Assembly (NCBI GenBank): GCA_000531095.1
Contig: HG799463.1
Span: 246,671-310,670, forward strand
Direction: 5' to 3'
Length of the DNA stretch: 64,000 nucleotides
Source of the DNA: Gemmata massiliana
GTDB taxonomy: Bacteria; Planctomycetota; Planctomycetia; Gemmatales; Gemmataceae
Shown here: piece by piece, positions 38,786 to 48,495 of the stretch
How positions within the stretch are numbered: the first letter of the stretch is position 1
Layout of the letters: every line of letters starts with the position of its first letter
Program-made: the position numbers and the translations under genes
The notes under the pieces: model-generated
What the model was told of the DNA's origin: nothing
What the model saw: only the letters and a program-made list of their open reading frames with translations
The model's database searches: none

Positions 38786-41700
38786 ATGACCCCGTCCGAC
38801 CCGACGACCAACGTGCCCGCCGACTCTTCCGCCCCCGCCACCGACGCAGCACCGACGCAGCCGACCGAAGAACCGGTCGCGCCGGCCGAAAGCTCCACCG
38901 CCCCGCCGGTCGAGAGCACTGCGCCCGCGGAGCCGACGGCCGAGGGCGCGGCACCCGCGGAAGCGTCGAACCCGCACGCACATCGGGGTCGGGCTGTACC
39001 AGCACGACGTGAAGCCGGAAGTTCCTGACGGAATCGCTCGCGTAATAACTTCGTATCGCGCAGGATCTGCAGATCCGCAAGGCGCAGGTCGAGGCCGTCG
39101 TTCAACTGCTCGACGACGAGAACACGGTCCCGTTCATCACGCGCTACCGCAAGGAGCGCACCGGCGGGCTGAACGAGGACGTCATCCGGCGCATCCAGGA
39201 CCGCGTCACGAACCTGCGGGCGCTCACCGACCGCAAGCGCACGATCCTCAAGAGTATCGCGTTCCAGGGGAAACTGAACGACGCCCTCACCCAGGCCATT
39301 CTCGCGGCCGAGGCCCCCAAGCGCCTCGAAGACCTGTACCTGCCGTTCAAGCCCAAGAAGAAGTCGCTCGCGACCGAGGCCCGTGAAAAGGGCCTGGGGC
39401 CGCTCGCCGAGGCGATCTTCAACCGCGACCCGGCCGTCGACAAACTGGACGAGGTCGTTCAGGGGCTGGTCGAGCCGGACAAGTGGCTGCTGAACACCGA
39501 CGACGTGATGGCCGGCGTCCGGAACATCCTCGCCGACATGGTCGCGGACTTCGCCGAGGTGCGCGGGCCGCTGCGGGCGTTCTCCTGGGACACCGGCGTC
39601 CTCGTCTCGATCCGGGGCGAGAGCGTCCCCGAGAGCAAGGGCAAGGAGTACGAGCCGTACTTCGACTTCCGCGAACCGGTCAAGGACATCCCGCCGCACC
39701 GCGTGCTCGCGATCAACCGCGGTGAGAAGGCCGGCGTCCTGAAGGTCCGCATCGACACCGACCCGGCGATGGGCCTGGAGATCACGACCTACCACCTCGG
39801 GCTCGCGGACCACCCGCACCGGGGGCTGATGCTCGAAGTCGCCAAGGACGCGCTCGAGCGCCTGCTCAAGCCGAGCCTCGAGCGCGAAATCCGCCGCGAA
39901 CTCACCGACCGCGCCCAGGAGCACGCGGTCATGGTGTTCGCGAAGAACCTCCGGAGCCTGCTGCTCCAGCCGCCGCTGCGCGGCCGCAAGGTGCTCGCGG
40001 TGGACCCCGGCATCCGCACCGGGTGCAAACTCGCGGTGCTGGACGAGACCGGCAAACTGCTCGAAGACGCGGTGATCTACCCGCACGGCCAGAAGAAGAA
40101 CGCGACCGACGCCAAGCGGAAGATGGAGCAGCTCGTCCGCAAGTACCAGCTCTCCGTCGTCGCGATCGGGAACGGGACCGGGTGCCGCGACACAGAACAG
40201 CTCGTCGCGGACCTGATCTCCGACCTCGCGGACCGGCGCCTGAACCCCGTACCAGACGCGCCGCAAGCGTCCACACTCGCTCCGGAAGCGCCGGTCGTAG
40301 CGCCGACGCCGCAAGAGCCGGTGCTCGCGCCGGTCGTGACGGCCGTGCCCGCGGCGATCTCGCTCGACTCCGGCGCGCCCGTGGTGCCGACCGAGGCGGT
40401 GACGCTCTCGACCGAAGCACCGGCCGCGCTCGTTCCGGCGGAAACGACCACCACACACCCCGAAGCAGCGCCGGCCCCGAGTGAAACGCTGACGACCGGT
40501 GCCCCCGAGACCGCGTCGGTTCCCGTGGCCCCGGCCGCACCCGCGGTCCCGCCCCCGCCGCCGATCTCGCTCGAAGGGCTGCCCGACGCGCCGGAAGACC
40601 TCGCCTACGTCATCGTCATCGAGGCGGGCGCGAGCGACTACTCGGCCAGCCCGGTGGCCCGGGAAGAGTTCCCCGACCTGGACGCGACCACGCGCGGCAC
40701 CATCAGCATCGGGCGCCGGCTCCAGGATCCGCTCGCGGAGCTGGTGAAGATCGACCCGCAGCACATCGGGGTCGGGCTGTACCAGCACGACGTGAAGCCG
40801 AAGTTCCTGAAGGAATCGCTCGAGGGCGTGATCGAGTCGAGCGTGAACCAGGTCGGTGTGGATCTGAACACCGCGAGCGTGCCGCTCCTGCGCCACGTGT
40901 CCGGGCTGAACCAGTTGGTGGCGCGCGAGATCGTCACCTACCGCGAGAAGCAGGGCGCGTTCGCCAACCGCGAACAGCTCCTCCAGGTGCCCGGGCTGGG
41001 CGAAAAGCGGTTCACCCAGGCCGCCGGGTTCCTCAAACTGCCCGACGGCCCGGATCCGCTCGACAGCACGTGGATTCACCCGGAAAGCTACCCGCTCGCG
41101 CGGCAGGTGCTCTCGGACTTCGGGCTTACGCCCGCGGACCTGCGCGACAAGGCCAAGGTCGAGGAGCTCCGCGCCAAACTCAACGGCGCGAACCTGGCCG
41201 AGATCGCGGGTAAGCTGAACGTCGGCGAACCGACGCTCGACGACATCTTCGCCTCGCTCGCGCGCCCCGGGCGCGACCCGCGTGAGGATCTGCCCCCGCC
41301 GATCTTCAAGACGGGCGTGCTGCGCCTCGAAGACATCACGCAGGGCATGGAGCTGAAGGGTACCGTGCTGAACGTGGTGCCGTTCGGGGCGTTCGTGGAC
41401 ATCGGGCTGAAGGAGAGCGGCCTGGTTCACATCAGCCAGATGGCGAACCGCTACATCAAGAGCCCCTACGATGTGGTTTCGGTCGGCGACGTCGTCACGG
41501 TGTGGGTGATGGACGTGAAGGCCGGCGAGAAGAAGATCTCGCTGTCGATGATCCCGCCGGGCCAGGAACGGCGCCCGCAAGAGCGCGGCCCGGCCCGCGG
41601 CGGTCACGCGCCCCGCGAGCAGCGCGCGGAACGGCCCCAACAGAGCGCCCGCCCCGCCCCGCAAGAACAGCGCGAGCGCCCGCCGCAGCCGGCGCGCGAC

Positions 41701-42063
41701 GATCGCGGTGGGAACCGGGGCGGCTACCCGCAACGCGGCGGCTTCCAACCGCGCCAGGGGCAGGGGCAAGGCGGCGGTCGGTTCAACCGCGGTCCGGCCC
41801 CGGCGAACACGAACCCGCCCGCGAGCGCGCAACCCGCGGAACCGGTTCAACCGCTGCCGCCCAAGAAGCCGAGCAAGCCGAAGCCGCTGCCGAACCTGAC
41901 GCCCGAAAAGAAGGCCGGCAAAGCCGCGCTGAACACCTTCGGCGAACTGCTCGCGTTCTTCAAACCCGTCGAACCGGAGGCCCCGAAGGTCGAAGAGCCG
42001 AAGCCCGAAGCGAAGGCCGAGGAGCCGAAGCCCGAAGAGCCCAAGACCGAAGGCCAGAGCTAA
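38786..42063 (+). CDS. tex: Tex-family transcription accessory / S1 RNA-binding protein with damaged 5' end
   Basis: Tex is a cytosolic nucleic-acid-binding protein. The Tex core is continuous in one frame from about 39052 to 42063: IAQDLQIRKAQVEAVV, VPFITRYRKERTGG, the YqgF RNase-H-like domain (LAVDPGIRTGCKLAVLD), HhH motifs (VNQVGVDLNTASVPLL, QVPGLGEKRF) and the S1 domain (GTVLNVVPFGAFVDIGLKESGL). The ATG at 38786 starts a Pro/Ala/Thr-rich tail in another frame that stops at 39028. The core frame has two in-frame TAA codons at 39043-39048 and no ATG/GTG/TTG before about 39502. The junction carries a copy of internal tex sequence. A roughly 110-residue Pro/Ala/Thr insert splits the YqgF domain (from 40250), and the C-terminus is an RGG/QG-rich tail. 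Confidence 0.85.
38978..39041 (+). repeat. Partial copy of an internal tex segment
   Basis: This stretch matches 40761-40823 (in tex) with one inserted base and a few substitutions; the first 40 bases are identical. In the source it encodes HIGVGLYQHDVKPKFLKESLE. Here it separates the Pro/Ala-rich N-terminal tail from the Tex core and changes frame. Confidence 0.8.
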
Positions 42064-42326
42064 TTGCTGACTCGTGTTCCCCCGTGGTATCATCGAAGAG
42101 GACATTTGCTTCTTCGGGCGGTACCGCGGGGGAAGTTGGTAGCCGAATTGTTCCTCCCCTCGCTGAATTAAACCGCAAAACACGTTCTCTCGTTTCGAGT
42201 TCCCTTCCCGCGGCCGATCGCCCGTACAATATCTTCACACCCCGCACTCGTTTCGTTGGTGCGGAACGCTCGTAACAGTATCGCCGCCCCGCGCGGGCCA
42301 CGCACCCCGCGACCGAGGACATAGAA

Positions 42327-44387
42327 ATGGCCGAGCAACAAGACAGCCCGCCCCCCAACGGTTCGCAACAGCCCGCGCCCAAGCGGACCAACCCGCTGCT
42401 CCCCGGCGGGTGGATCGCGCTCATCGTGCTCGGGGTCATCGCGTTCGCGTTCCTCGCGTTCAAGAACAACTACCGCGAGATCGATTACTCCCGGTTCCGC
42501 GAGCTGATGAACGCGGGCCAACTGAAGTCCGTCACCCTGGTCGGTACCGACCGGGCCGAGGGCGAGGTCCGCGACCCGAACTCCGAACTCGCCAAAAAGC
42601 TCGAACTGGGCAAGACCGGCCGGTTCGCGGTGCTGCTCCCGCACAGCAACGACCAGCGCACGCTCACCGCGGACATCGAAAAGGCGGACCAAGAGGTCAT
42701 CAAGAAGGCGCCGGCCGAGAGCCAGCCGGTGCCGGTCGTCATCAACCGGCGCGAGGAGCCGACCCCGTGGCTCGGGCCGCTCCTCCTGCAGTTGCTGATC
42801 GTGTGCGGCATCATCACCGTGTTCGTCGTGTTCTTCCTGCCGAAGCTCCGCGACCCGATGGGCGGCGGGTTCATCAACAACTACATCCGCAGCCCTGCGA
42901 AGCGGTACGAGAAGGGCAAGGGGCGCGTCACGTTCGACGACGTGGCGGGTATGGAGTCGGCGAAGCGCGAGCTGACCGAGATGGTGGAGTACCTGAAGGA
43001 CCCGGGCAAGTTCACCCGCATCGGGGCGACGGTGCCCAAGGGCGCGCTGCTCGTCGGCCCGCCCGGAACCGGCAAGACGCTGCTCGCGAAGGCCGTGGCC
43101 GGTGAAGCGAACGTGCCGTTCTTCGCCATCAGCGGCAGCGAGTTCATTCAGATGTTCGTGGGGGTCGGGGCGAGCCGCGTGCGGGACATGTTCCGCACCG
43201 CGAAAGAGCACTCGCCGTGCGTGATCTTCATCGACGAAATCGACGCCGTGGGCCGGATGCGCGGCGCCGGGTACGGCGGCGGGTCCGACGAGCGGGAACA
43301 AACGCTCAACCAGATCTTGTCCGAAATGGACGGGTTCCAGCCGACGGAAACGGTCATCGTGATGGCCGCGACCAACCGCCCGGACGTGCTCGACGCCGCC
43401 CTGCTCCGCCCGGGGCGCTTCGACCGGCACATCACCGTGGACCGCCCGACCTGGAAGGGCCGGTTGGAAATCCTGAAGGTCCACACGCGCAACAAGCCGC
43501 TCTCGGACCTCGTGGACCTGGAGCGCGTGGCGCGCGGGATGGTCGGGATGAGCGGCGCGGAACTGAAGAACCTGTGCAACGAGGCCGCGCTTTTGGCCGT
43601 GCGCTCGGGCCGGAACAAGATCGAGCAGGTGGACTTCGACCGCGCGGCCGACCGGGTGCGGCTCGGGAGCCAGCGCGAGGAACCGTTCTCGCACGACGAG
43701 AAGCGCCGGACCGCGTACCACGAGGCCGGGCACGCGCTCTGCGCGTTCCTCATGCCGTCGGCGATGCACGCCCTCGACCGCGTGTCGATCATCCCGCGCG
43801 GCCGGACGGGGGGCGTTACCCTGTTCCAGCAAGACGAGGAGCGCGTGGACCACTCGCAGAGCGAGCTGAACGCGATGCTCGTGATGACGATGGGCGGGCG
43901 CGCGGCCGACAAGCTCGTGCTCGGCGAGCCGCTCTCCGGGGCGGTCGGCGACCTGAAGCAGGCGACCCGGATCGCGCGCGTGATGGTGACGCAGTTCGGG
44001 ATGAGCGACCGCGTCGGCCCGGTGTACCACCAGCAGGGCGAGGAGCACGTCTTCCTGGGCAAGGAGATCGTGGAGTCGCGGGCGTACAGCGAGGGCACGG
44101 CGCGGCTCATCGACGAAGAGATCCAGCGCATCCTGATCGACGCCGAGGCCCGGGCACAGGATCTCGTGCGCACCCACCGCGACAAGCTCGACGTGATCGC
44201 GGACGCGCTCCTGATGCACGAAGAGATCGACCGCACGGAGGTCGAGAAGCTGATGTCCGGGGTGCCGCTCGCGGAACTGCGCCCGGAAGCGCCCAAGGCG
44301 GTGCCCCCGGCCCCCGTTCCGCAGCCCGAACCCGCTCCGAAGCCCGAAGCCCCGCCCAAACCGGGGCTGGCGTTCGGGGGTGCGTAA
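42327..44387 (+). CDS. ftsH: ATP-dependent zinc metalloprotease FtsH
   Basis: A 686-residue inner-membrane AAA+ protease. Two membrane segments ([17 protein letters not shown] near residues 29-45 and [20 protein letters not shown] near 150-171) flank a periplasmic part. The AAA domain has Walker A GPPGTGKT (about residue 244), Walker [13 protein letters not shown] and the SRH region [20 protein letters not shown]. The pore motif appears as [11 protein letters not shown]. The protease site is YHEAGHALC (HExxH at about residue 464), with the third zinc ligand in the later GGRAADKLV region. It degrades unassembled membrane proteins and regulators. The C-terminus is a Pro/Ala/Glu tail. It begins 263 bases after tex. 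Confidence 0.96.
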   Translation: MAEQQDSPPPNGSQQPAPKRTNPLLPGGWIALIVLGVIAFAFLAFKNNYREIDYSRFRELMNAGQLKSVTLVGTDRAEGEVRDPNSELAKKLELGKTGRFAVLLPHSNDQRTLTADIEKADQEVIKKAPAESQPVPVVINRREEPTPWLGPLLLQLLIVCGIITVFVVFFLPKLRDPMGGGFINNYIRSPAKRYEKGKGRVTFDDVAGMESAKRELTEMVEYLKDPGKFTRIGATVPKGALLVGPPGTGKTLLAKAVAGEANVPFFAISGSEFIQMFVGVGASRVRDMFRTAKEHSPCVIFIDEIDAVGRMRGAGYGGGSDEREQTLNQILSEMDGFQPTETVIVMAATNRPDVLDAALLRPGRFDRHITVDRPTWKGRLEILKVHTRNKPLSDLVDLERVARGMVGMSGAELKNLCNEAALLAVRSGRNKIEQVDFDRAADRVRLGSQREEPFSHDEKRRTAYHEAGHALCAFLMPSAMHALDRVSIIPRGRTGGVTLFQQDEERVDHSQSELNAMLVMTMGGRAADKLVLGEPLSGAVGDLKQATRIARVMVTQFGMSDRVGPVYHQQGEEHVFLGKEIVESRAYSEGTARLIDEEIQRILIDAEARAQDLVRTHRDKLDVIADALLMHEEIDRTEVEKLMSGVPLAELRPEAPKAVPPAPVPQPEPAPKPEAPPKPGLAFGGA

Positions 44388-44392
44388 AGTAA

Positions 44393-44468
44393 CTTCACCA
44401 GTCCGTAAAGACGCGCGGTTCGCCAGGAAATTTCCTGGCGAACCGCGCGTCTTTACGGACTGGTGAAG
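44393..44468. terminator. 76-base perfect palindrome between convergent ftsH and thioredoxin-like gene
   Basis: Arms 44393-44430 and 44431-44468 are perfect 38-base reverse complements with no loop. The site starts 5 bases after the ftsH stop and ends 6 bases before the thioredoxin-like stop, so it should fold in both transcripts as a bidirectional terminator. The inner AAATTT gives the hairpin tip. Confidence 0.85.
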
Positions 44469-44474
44469 CATCTA

Positions 44475-45023
44475 CTACTTCTTGTCGTCCTTCTTTTCCT
44501 TCTTCGGTCCCGCGTCCTTCAACTCTTTGATCAGGTCCACGACCTCGGCGTCGGTCAGTTTCGGCAGCGCGGCCCGCAGCGCCTTCTCGTAGTGGGCCAC
44601 TTCACTCGGCTCGTAGGGGAACCCGACGTTCTGCTTCTTCCCCTTCTCTTCCGCGAACGAATCGGACAGCACCTTGCCCTCGGCCGACAGGAAGACCCAC
44701 ACCGGCACGCCGCCCGGTTCGGGCGCGTACTTCTCGTACAATTTCTCCCCACCCGGGTTGTCCACCACGTCCACTTTCACGAACACCACGTGCGGGGCCA
44801 GCGCCTTCGCGACCGCGGGGCGGGCGTTGAACTTGTCCAGGTACTTGCACCACCCGCACGTCGGCGAGCCGAACGCCAGGAACACGGCTTTGCCGTCCTT
44901 CTTCGCAGCGGCCAGTGCCTCGGCCAGCACGTCGGCCGCGGGCGGCCCCTTCGGTTTGGGGTCTTCGGCCCGAACCGCGCTGGGAACCAGAGCGAACACC
45001 GAAACGAGCAACACGCGAATCAT
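44475..45023 (-). CDS. Secreted thioredoxin-fold protein (CxxC)
   Basis: A 182-residue protein with a signal peptide (MIRVLLVSVFALVPSAVRA). The thioredoxin fold has KAVFLAFGSPTCGWCKYLDKF with the redox pair CGWC at about residues 56-59, then VVFVKVDVVDNPGG and a cis-proline strand GGVPVWVFLSAEGKVL. This set fits periplasmic thioredoxin-like or DsbD-gamma-like proteins that reduce or exchange disulfides. A lysine-rich C-terminal tail (GPKKEKKDDKK) is unusual for an exported protein. It is convergent with ftsH across the palindrome. Confidence 0.85.
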   Translation of the reverse strand: MIRVLLVSVFALVPSAVRAEDPKPKGPPAADVLAEALAAAKKDGKAVFLAFGSPTCGWCKYLDKFNARPAVAKALAPHVVFVKVDVVDNPGGEKLYEKYAPEPGGVPVWVFLSAEGKVLSDSFAEEKGKKQNVGFPYEPSEVAHYEKALRAALPKLTDAEVVDLIKELKDAGPKKEKKDDKK

Positions 45024-45524
45024 GAAGCGCTCCTCAAAATGGGGGCAGCGGCGGACCGATTATCACCGCCCCGCGTTCGGAACACAACGACCCACTCCCC
45101 GGCAAGAAAGTACCCACCCGCGAGCCGCGCTGAGAGTAAGCCTTACAATCGGGGAGCGCCCGCAACGCCTCTTGAAATGCTCGATCGCCCTGAAATTCCA
45201 GGTATTTGTAACGTCCCGGTTCTTGCACGTTTTGTTTGGCACGTCGGCTGCTTTACATCGTGCGACGAACACGAGTCGGGCCGAACTTCCCCCCGGCCCA
45301 CCCCACACACCTGACCGCACTTCACCCAACCTATCAACGAAAGCCGGCGACTTCGGTCGCCGGCTTCTTCTTTTTTCTGGGCGCCGGCCCGCATTCCGTC
45401 ACCAAACCGCGATCCGATCCGGGGCCACAAAAACATCCCATTTCGGGATCACAAAAGGCATCGTCCCGCGAACCGTTATCCGCTACAAAACATGATTCAT
45501 CCCCTCTCTCGCTGGAGTCACTCA
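45024..45524. other. Intergenic region, candidate small RNA or leader
   Basis: About 500 bases without a recognised gene. It contains the promoter of the thioredoxin-like gene on the minus strand. On the plus strand it ends in a strong intrinsic terminator (45341-45376). No coding frame of any family precedes that terminator, so it may end a non-coding RNA or attenuate the gene that follows. Confidence 0.5.
45341..45376 (+). terminator. Intrinsic terminator, plus strand, with UUCG loop
   Basis: A 10-base perfect stem (45341-45350 with 45357-45366) closed by a CUUCGG loop, followed by CTTC and a run of six T. This is the clearest rho-independent terminator in the window. No protein gene ends before it. 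Confidence 0.85.
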
Positions 45525-45944
45525 ATGGGAAAGAAGTCCAAGAAAGAAGCCCCCAAACCCGAGGAACCCAAGAAGGAAGCACCGAAGCCCGAAGCGGTGA
45601 AGAAGGAAGCACCCAAGTCCGAACCGCCGAAAAAGGAGCTCTCGAAAGCGGAAGTACTGAAAAACGCGATGGCAAAGGCCAAGGGCAAGGGCATCACGCC
45701 ACTCAACAAGCCCGCCGAGGTCGTCCCGCCCCCGGCCGTGAAGGAACTGCCCGCGCCGCCCAAACCGGTGGTCCCAGAGGTCAAGAAGAAGCGGAAGCGC
45801 TTCGTGCGCGAGAAGCAAGAGAAGCGCGTCGAACCGACGGGTCCGGCGCTCCCGCCGCGGAGCAGTAAGGTGAACGCCAAGCTGATGACCAAGGGTCTGG
45901 CGCTCCCGCCGCAAGACGACGCGACCGGTCCGAAGCCGCGTTAG
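45525..45944 (+). CDS. Small Lys/Pro-rich basic protein, unknown function
   Basis: A 139-residue protein from MGKKSKKEAPKPEEPKK. The first 50 residues are KKEAPKxE-type repeats; the middle has LSKAEVLKNAMAKAKGKGITPL, and the end is rich in K/R (EVKKKRKRFVREKQEKR) with NAKLMTKGLALPP. High charge and repeats suggest a disordered nucleic-acid- or protein-binding role. No family recognised. The ATG at 45525 is preferred over 45492; the upstream part is not basic and not conserved in style. Confidence 0.6.
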   Translation: MGKKSKKEAPKPEEPKKEAPKPEAVKKEAPKSEPPKKELSKAEVLKNAMAKAKGKGITPLNKPAEVVPPPAVKELPAPPKPVVPEVKKKRKRFVREKQEKRVEPTGPALPPRSSKVNAKLMTKGLALPPQDDATGPKPR

Positions 45945-46089
45945 TGCCGTTCACACCCGCTTCTCTCAGCTCGATCAGCCAATCGCCCGTATGGGCCGGT
46001 ACGTTCCGAATTTCGCGAACAGAACCCGGCCCTACATTTCTCCACAGCTCCCAAACGCTCGCATTTCGCTACCCGTTCGAGAGACTGTA

Positions 46090-47571
46090 ATGCCAAACGA
46101 GGCTCCCACGAGCGACCGGCTCAAAGCTCTCGGCGACGGTCGGTTAGACGTGCTCGTGATCGGGGGCGGAATCGTCGGAGCGGGCGTCGCCCGGGATGCG
46201 GCGGCACGCGGACTAAAAACGCTGCTGGTCGAACAAGCCGACTTCGCCTCGGGCACCAGCAGCCGGTCGTCGCGCCTGTTACACGGTGGGCTTCGGTATT
46301 TGGCTCAAGGGCGCATCGGCCTCGTGCGCGAGGCGAGCACCGAGAAAATGCTCCTGAGCCGCCTGGCCCCGCACTTGTGCTCGCCTCTACCGTTCGTGTT
46401 CCCGGCGTGGCGCGGATCCGGTTGGTCGCGTTGGAAGTTGTCCCTCGGGGTCCGCATTTACGACCTGCTGTGCGGCGGACACAACCTCGGGCGCTCATCA
46501 ACGCTCGGACCAGAAGCAGTGCGCGAGCAAATTCCCGGGCTTCGCGCTACTGGGTTGAACGGCGCGGTGCGGTACTTCGATGCCCTCACGAACGATTCCC
46601 GCCTCGTCCTCGACACCCTACGATCCGCGGTAGGGGCGGGAGCGAGCGTGATGAATTACACGACCTACGTGTCCGGCGAGTTGATTGACGGCGCATGGCG
46701 GTGCGTGGTTCAAGATCGCTTGAACGGGGCGCGCGCCGATGTGCAAGCACGCACAATCGTCAACGCGACCGGTGCCTGGGCACCCGGGCTGCCTCACAGT
46801 GAAGTCCGGCTCCGGCTCACCAAGGGCATCCACCTCGTCGTCGACCGCACGCGGCTCCCGGTGAGCGATGCGGTCGTGCTCCCCGAGGGGGACCGCATCC
46901 TGTTTGTAATTCCGTGGGGCGAGCGCGTCATCCTGGGAACCACGGACACGGACTACTCCGAAGACCCGGGCGCGGTTCGCACCGAAGCAGTTGACATCGA
47001 ATACGTACTTCGAGTTGTGAACGGCGCGTTCCCCGAAGCCCGCATCACTCCCGGGGACGTGATCGCGACCTGGGCCGGTGTGCGCCCGCTCGTGGCCCCG
47101 GCCAAGTCCCGACCCGGTGCCCCATCAGACACGTCGCGCGGGCACGCGATCCGAATGGCCGAGCCGGGGTGGTTCGATGTGGTTGGGGGAAAATTGACCA
47201 CGTACCGGCTCATGGGCGAGCAGACAGTCGATCAAGTGGGCCGGTTCCTGGGTATGCGGTTGCCGCGCTCGCTCACGGCCAAAGTGCCGCTTGCTCGCCC
47301 GGAGCACAGCGGCGTGCTCCCGCCGCCGGTCGATCCGGGCGCCGTTCGAGACTGTTGCCAAAACGAGTGGGCGGTTCACCTGGACGACGTGTTGGTCCGG
47401 CGCACGTCCTGGCTCTACTACCACCCCGACCGCACCGCCCTCGTTACGCAGGTCACTGGCTGGATGGGCGACAGCCTCGGCTGGGATGCGACGCGCCGGG
47501 TGGCCGAAATCGATCGCTTGCGGGACGTGACCGAGTTCCCGCTCGCGACCGGTGCCTCAACAGGTCCGTGA
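46090..47571 (+). CDS. glpD: Glycerol-3-phosphate dehydrogenase (FAD)
   Basis: A 493-residue FAD-dependent glycerol-3-phosphate dehydrogenase at the inner membrane, oxidising glycerol-3-phosphate to dihydroxyacetone phosphate. Motifs: LDVLVIGGGIVGAGVARDAAARG (FAD), FASGTSSRSSRLLHGGLRYL, RYFDALTNDSRLVLDTL, VNATGAWA, LTKGIHLVVDR, LGTTDTDYSEDP and a C-terminal FDVVGGKLTTYR. The ATG at 46090 (MPNEAPTSD) is chosen. It ends 10 bases before the convergent FAH-family stop. Confidence 0.92.
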   Translation: MPNEAPTSDRLKALGDGRLDVLVIGGGIVGAGVARDAAARGLKTLLVEQADFASGTSSRSSRLLHGGLRYLAQGRIGLVREASTEKMLLSRLAPHLCSPLPFVFPAWRGSGWSRWKLSLGVRIYDLLCGGHNLGRSSTLGPEAVREQIPGLRATGLNGAVRYFDALTNDSRLVLDTLRSAVGAGASVMNYTTYVSGELIDGAWRCVVQDRLNGARADVQARTIVNATGAWAPGLPHSEVRLRLTKGIHLVVDRTRLPVSDAVVLPEGDRILFVIPWGERVILGTTDTDYSEDPGAVRTEAVDIEYVLRVVNGAFPEARITPGDVIATWAGVRPLVAPAKSRPGAPSDTSRGHAIRMAEPGWFDVVGGKLTTYRLMGEQTVDQVGRFLGMRLPRSLTAKVPLARPEHSGVLPPPVDPGAVRDCCQNEWAVHLDDVLVRRTSWLYYHPDRTALVTQVTGWMGDSLGWDATRRVAEIDRLRDVTEFPLATGASTGP

Positions 47572-47580
47572 TACCACTCC

Positions 47581-48435
47581 TCACGCGACCGGGTTTTGCA
47601 GCGTGCCGATGCCACTGATGGTGATGTTCACGTCGTCGCCCGACTGGAGCGTGAACTCGTCGGGCGGAACGATCCCGGTGCCGGTGAGCAGAATGGCACC
47701 GTTCGGGAACTCGTTCTCCTTGAACAGCCACTCCGCGAGGCTCTCGACGGTGCGGGCCATTTGTGCGAGCGTCGTCGTCCCCTCGAACGCGACCTTCTTC
47801 GCCCGCATAATGCGCAGTCGGATTTCCACCACGGGGAGTTCCGGCATGTGGCCGACGGGCGTGATGAGCGGCCCGATCGAGCACGAGCCCTTGTAAATTT
47901 TCGCTTGCGGCAGGTACAGCGGGTTCTCGCCCTCGATGTCGCGCGAGCTCATGTCGTTACCGACCGTGTACCCGACGATCTTCCCCGCGGGCGAAATGAC
48001 CAGCGCGAGTTCCGGCTCGGGGACGCTCCAGGTCGCGTCGCTGCGAATACGTACCGGTTGCCCCGGGTGAACGACCCGCGCCGGGGTCGCTTTGAGGAAC
48101 AGTTCGGGGCGCGGGGCGGAGTAGACCTTGTCATAGAACTGTGCCGCGCCCACCGATTCCTCTTCGCGGGCGATCTTGCTCCGCTTGTAGGTGACGCCGG
48201 CGGCCCACACTTCCTGTTGGTCGATTGGTGCGCGGAACGTTGTGCCTTCGAGCCGGTCGGCGGTGGCCAGCGAGTCGAGCAGTTCGCTGGCGGTCTTGAC
48301 CGGGTCCGGGGTGTTGAGCAGGTCCGCGAGTGTCTTGATCGCGTGGTTGCGCCCCATATCGAGCGGGCGCGCCAGCCCGTGCTCGACCACCACAACCGTC
48401 TCCTGGCCCGCGCGCCGCACCTTACCGAATTGCAT
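47581..48435 (-). CDS. Fumarylacetoacetate hydrolase (FAH) family protein
   Basis: A 284-residue FAH-fold protein. The family blocks are QQEVWAAGVTYKRSKIAREEE, PRPELFLKATPARVVHPGQ, WSVPEPELALVISP with the metal-binding acids, YTVGNDMSSRDIEGENPLYLPQAKIYKGS, and GAILLTGTGIVPPDEFTL. The KIYKGSCSIGP stretch is typical of the group including sugar-acid dehydratases (2-keto-3-deoxy-arabinonate type) and fumarylpyruvate hydrolases. Exact reaction unknown. It is followed, on the same strand, by unrelated Gemmata-type genes upstream. Confidence 0.85.
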   Translation of the reverse strand: MQFGKVRRAGQETVVVVEHGLARPLDMGRNHAIKTLADLLNTPDPVKTASELLDSLATADRLEGTTFRAPIDQQEVWAAGVTYKRSKIAREEESVGAAQFYDKVYSAPRPELFLKATPARVVHPGQPVRIRSDATWSVPEPELALVISPAGKIVGYTVGNDMSSRDIEGENPLYLPQAKIYKGSCSIGPLITPVGHMPELPVVEIRLRIMRAKKVAFEGTTTLAQMARTVESLAEWLFKENEFPNGAILLTGTGIVPPDEFTLQSGDDVNITISGIGTLQNPVA

Positions 48436-48495
48436 GACCGAACTCCAACGGAAGAGGATTCGTGCTGTCGTTGTATGAGCGGAATCGCGCCCGGT

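Noticed and set aside
39044-39055. 12-base match to a loxP arm at the tex junction
   Set aside because: The match is short, has no second arm or spacer, and five of its bases belong to the normal tex coding sequence; chance is a sufficient explanation.
38605-42183. Long minus-strand open frame opposite tex
   Set aside because: Same explanation: shadow of the tex codons, no motifs.
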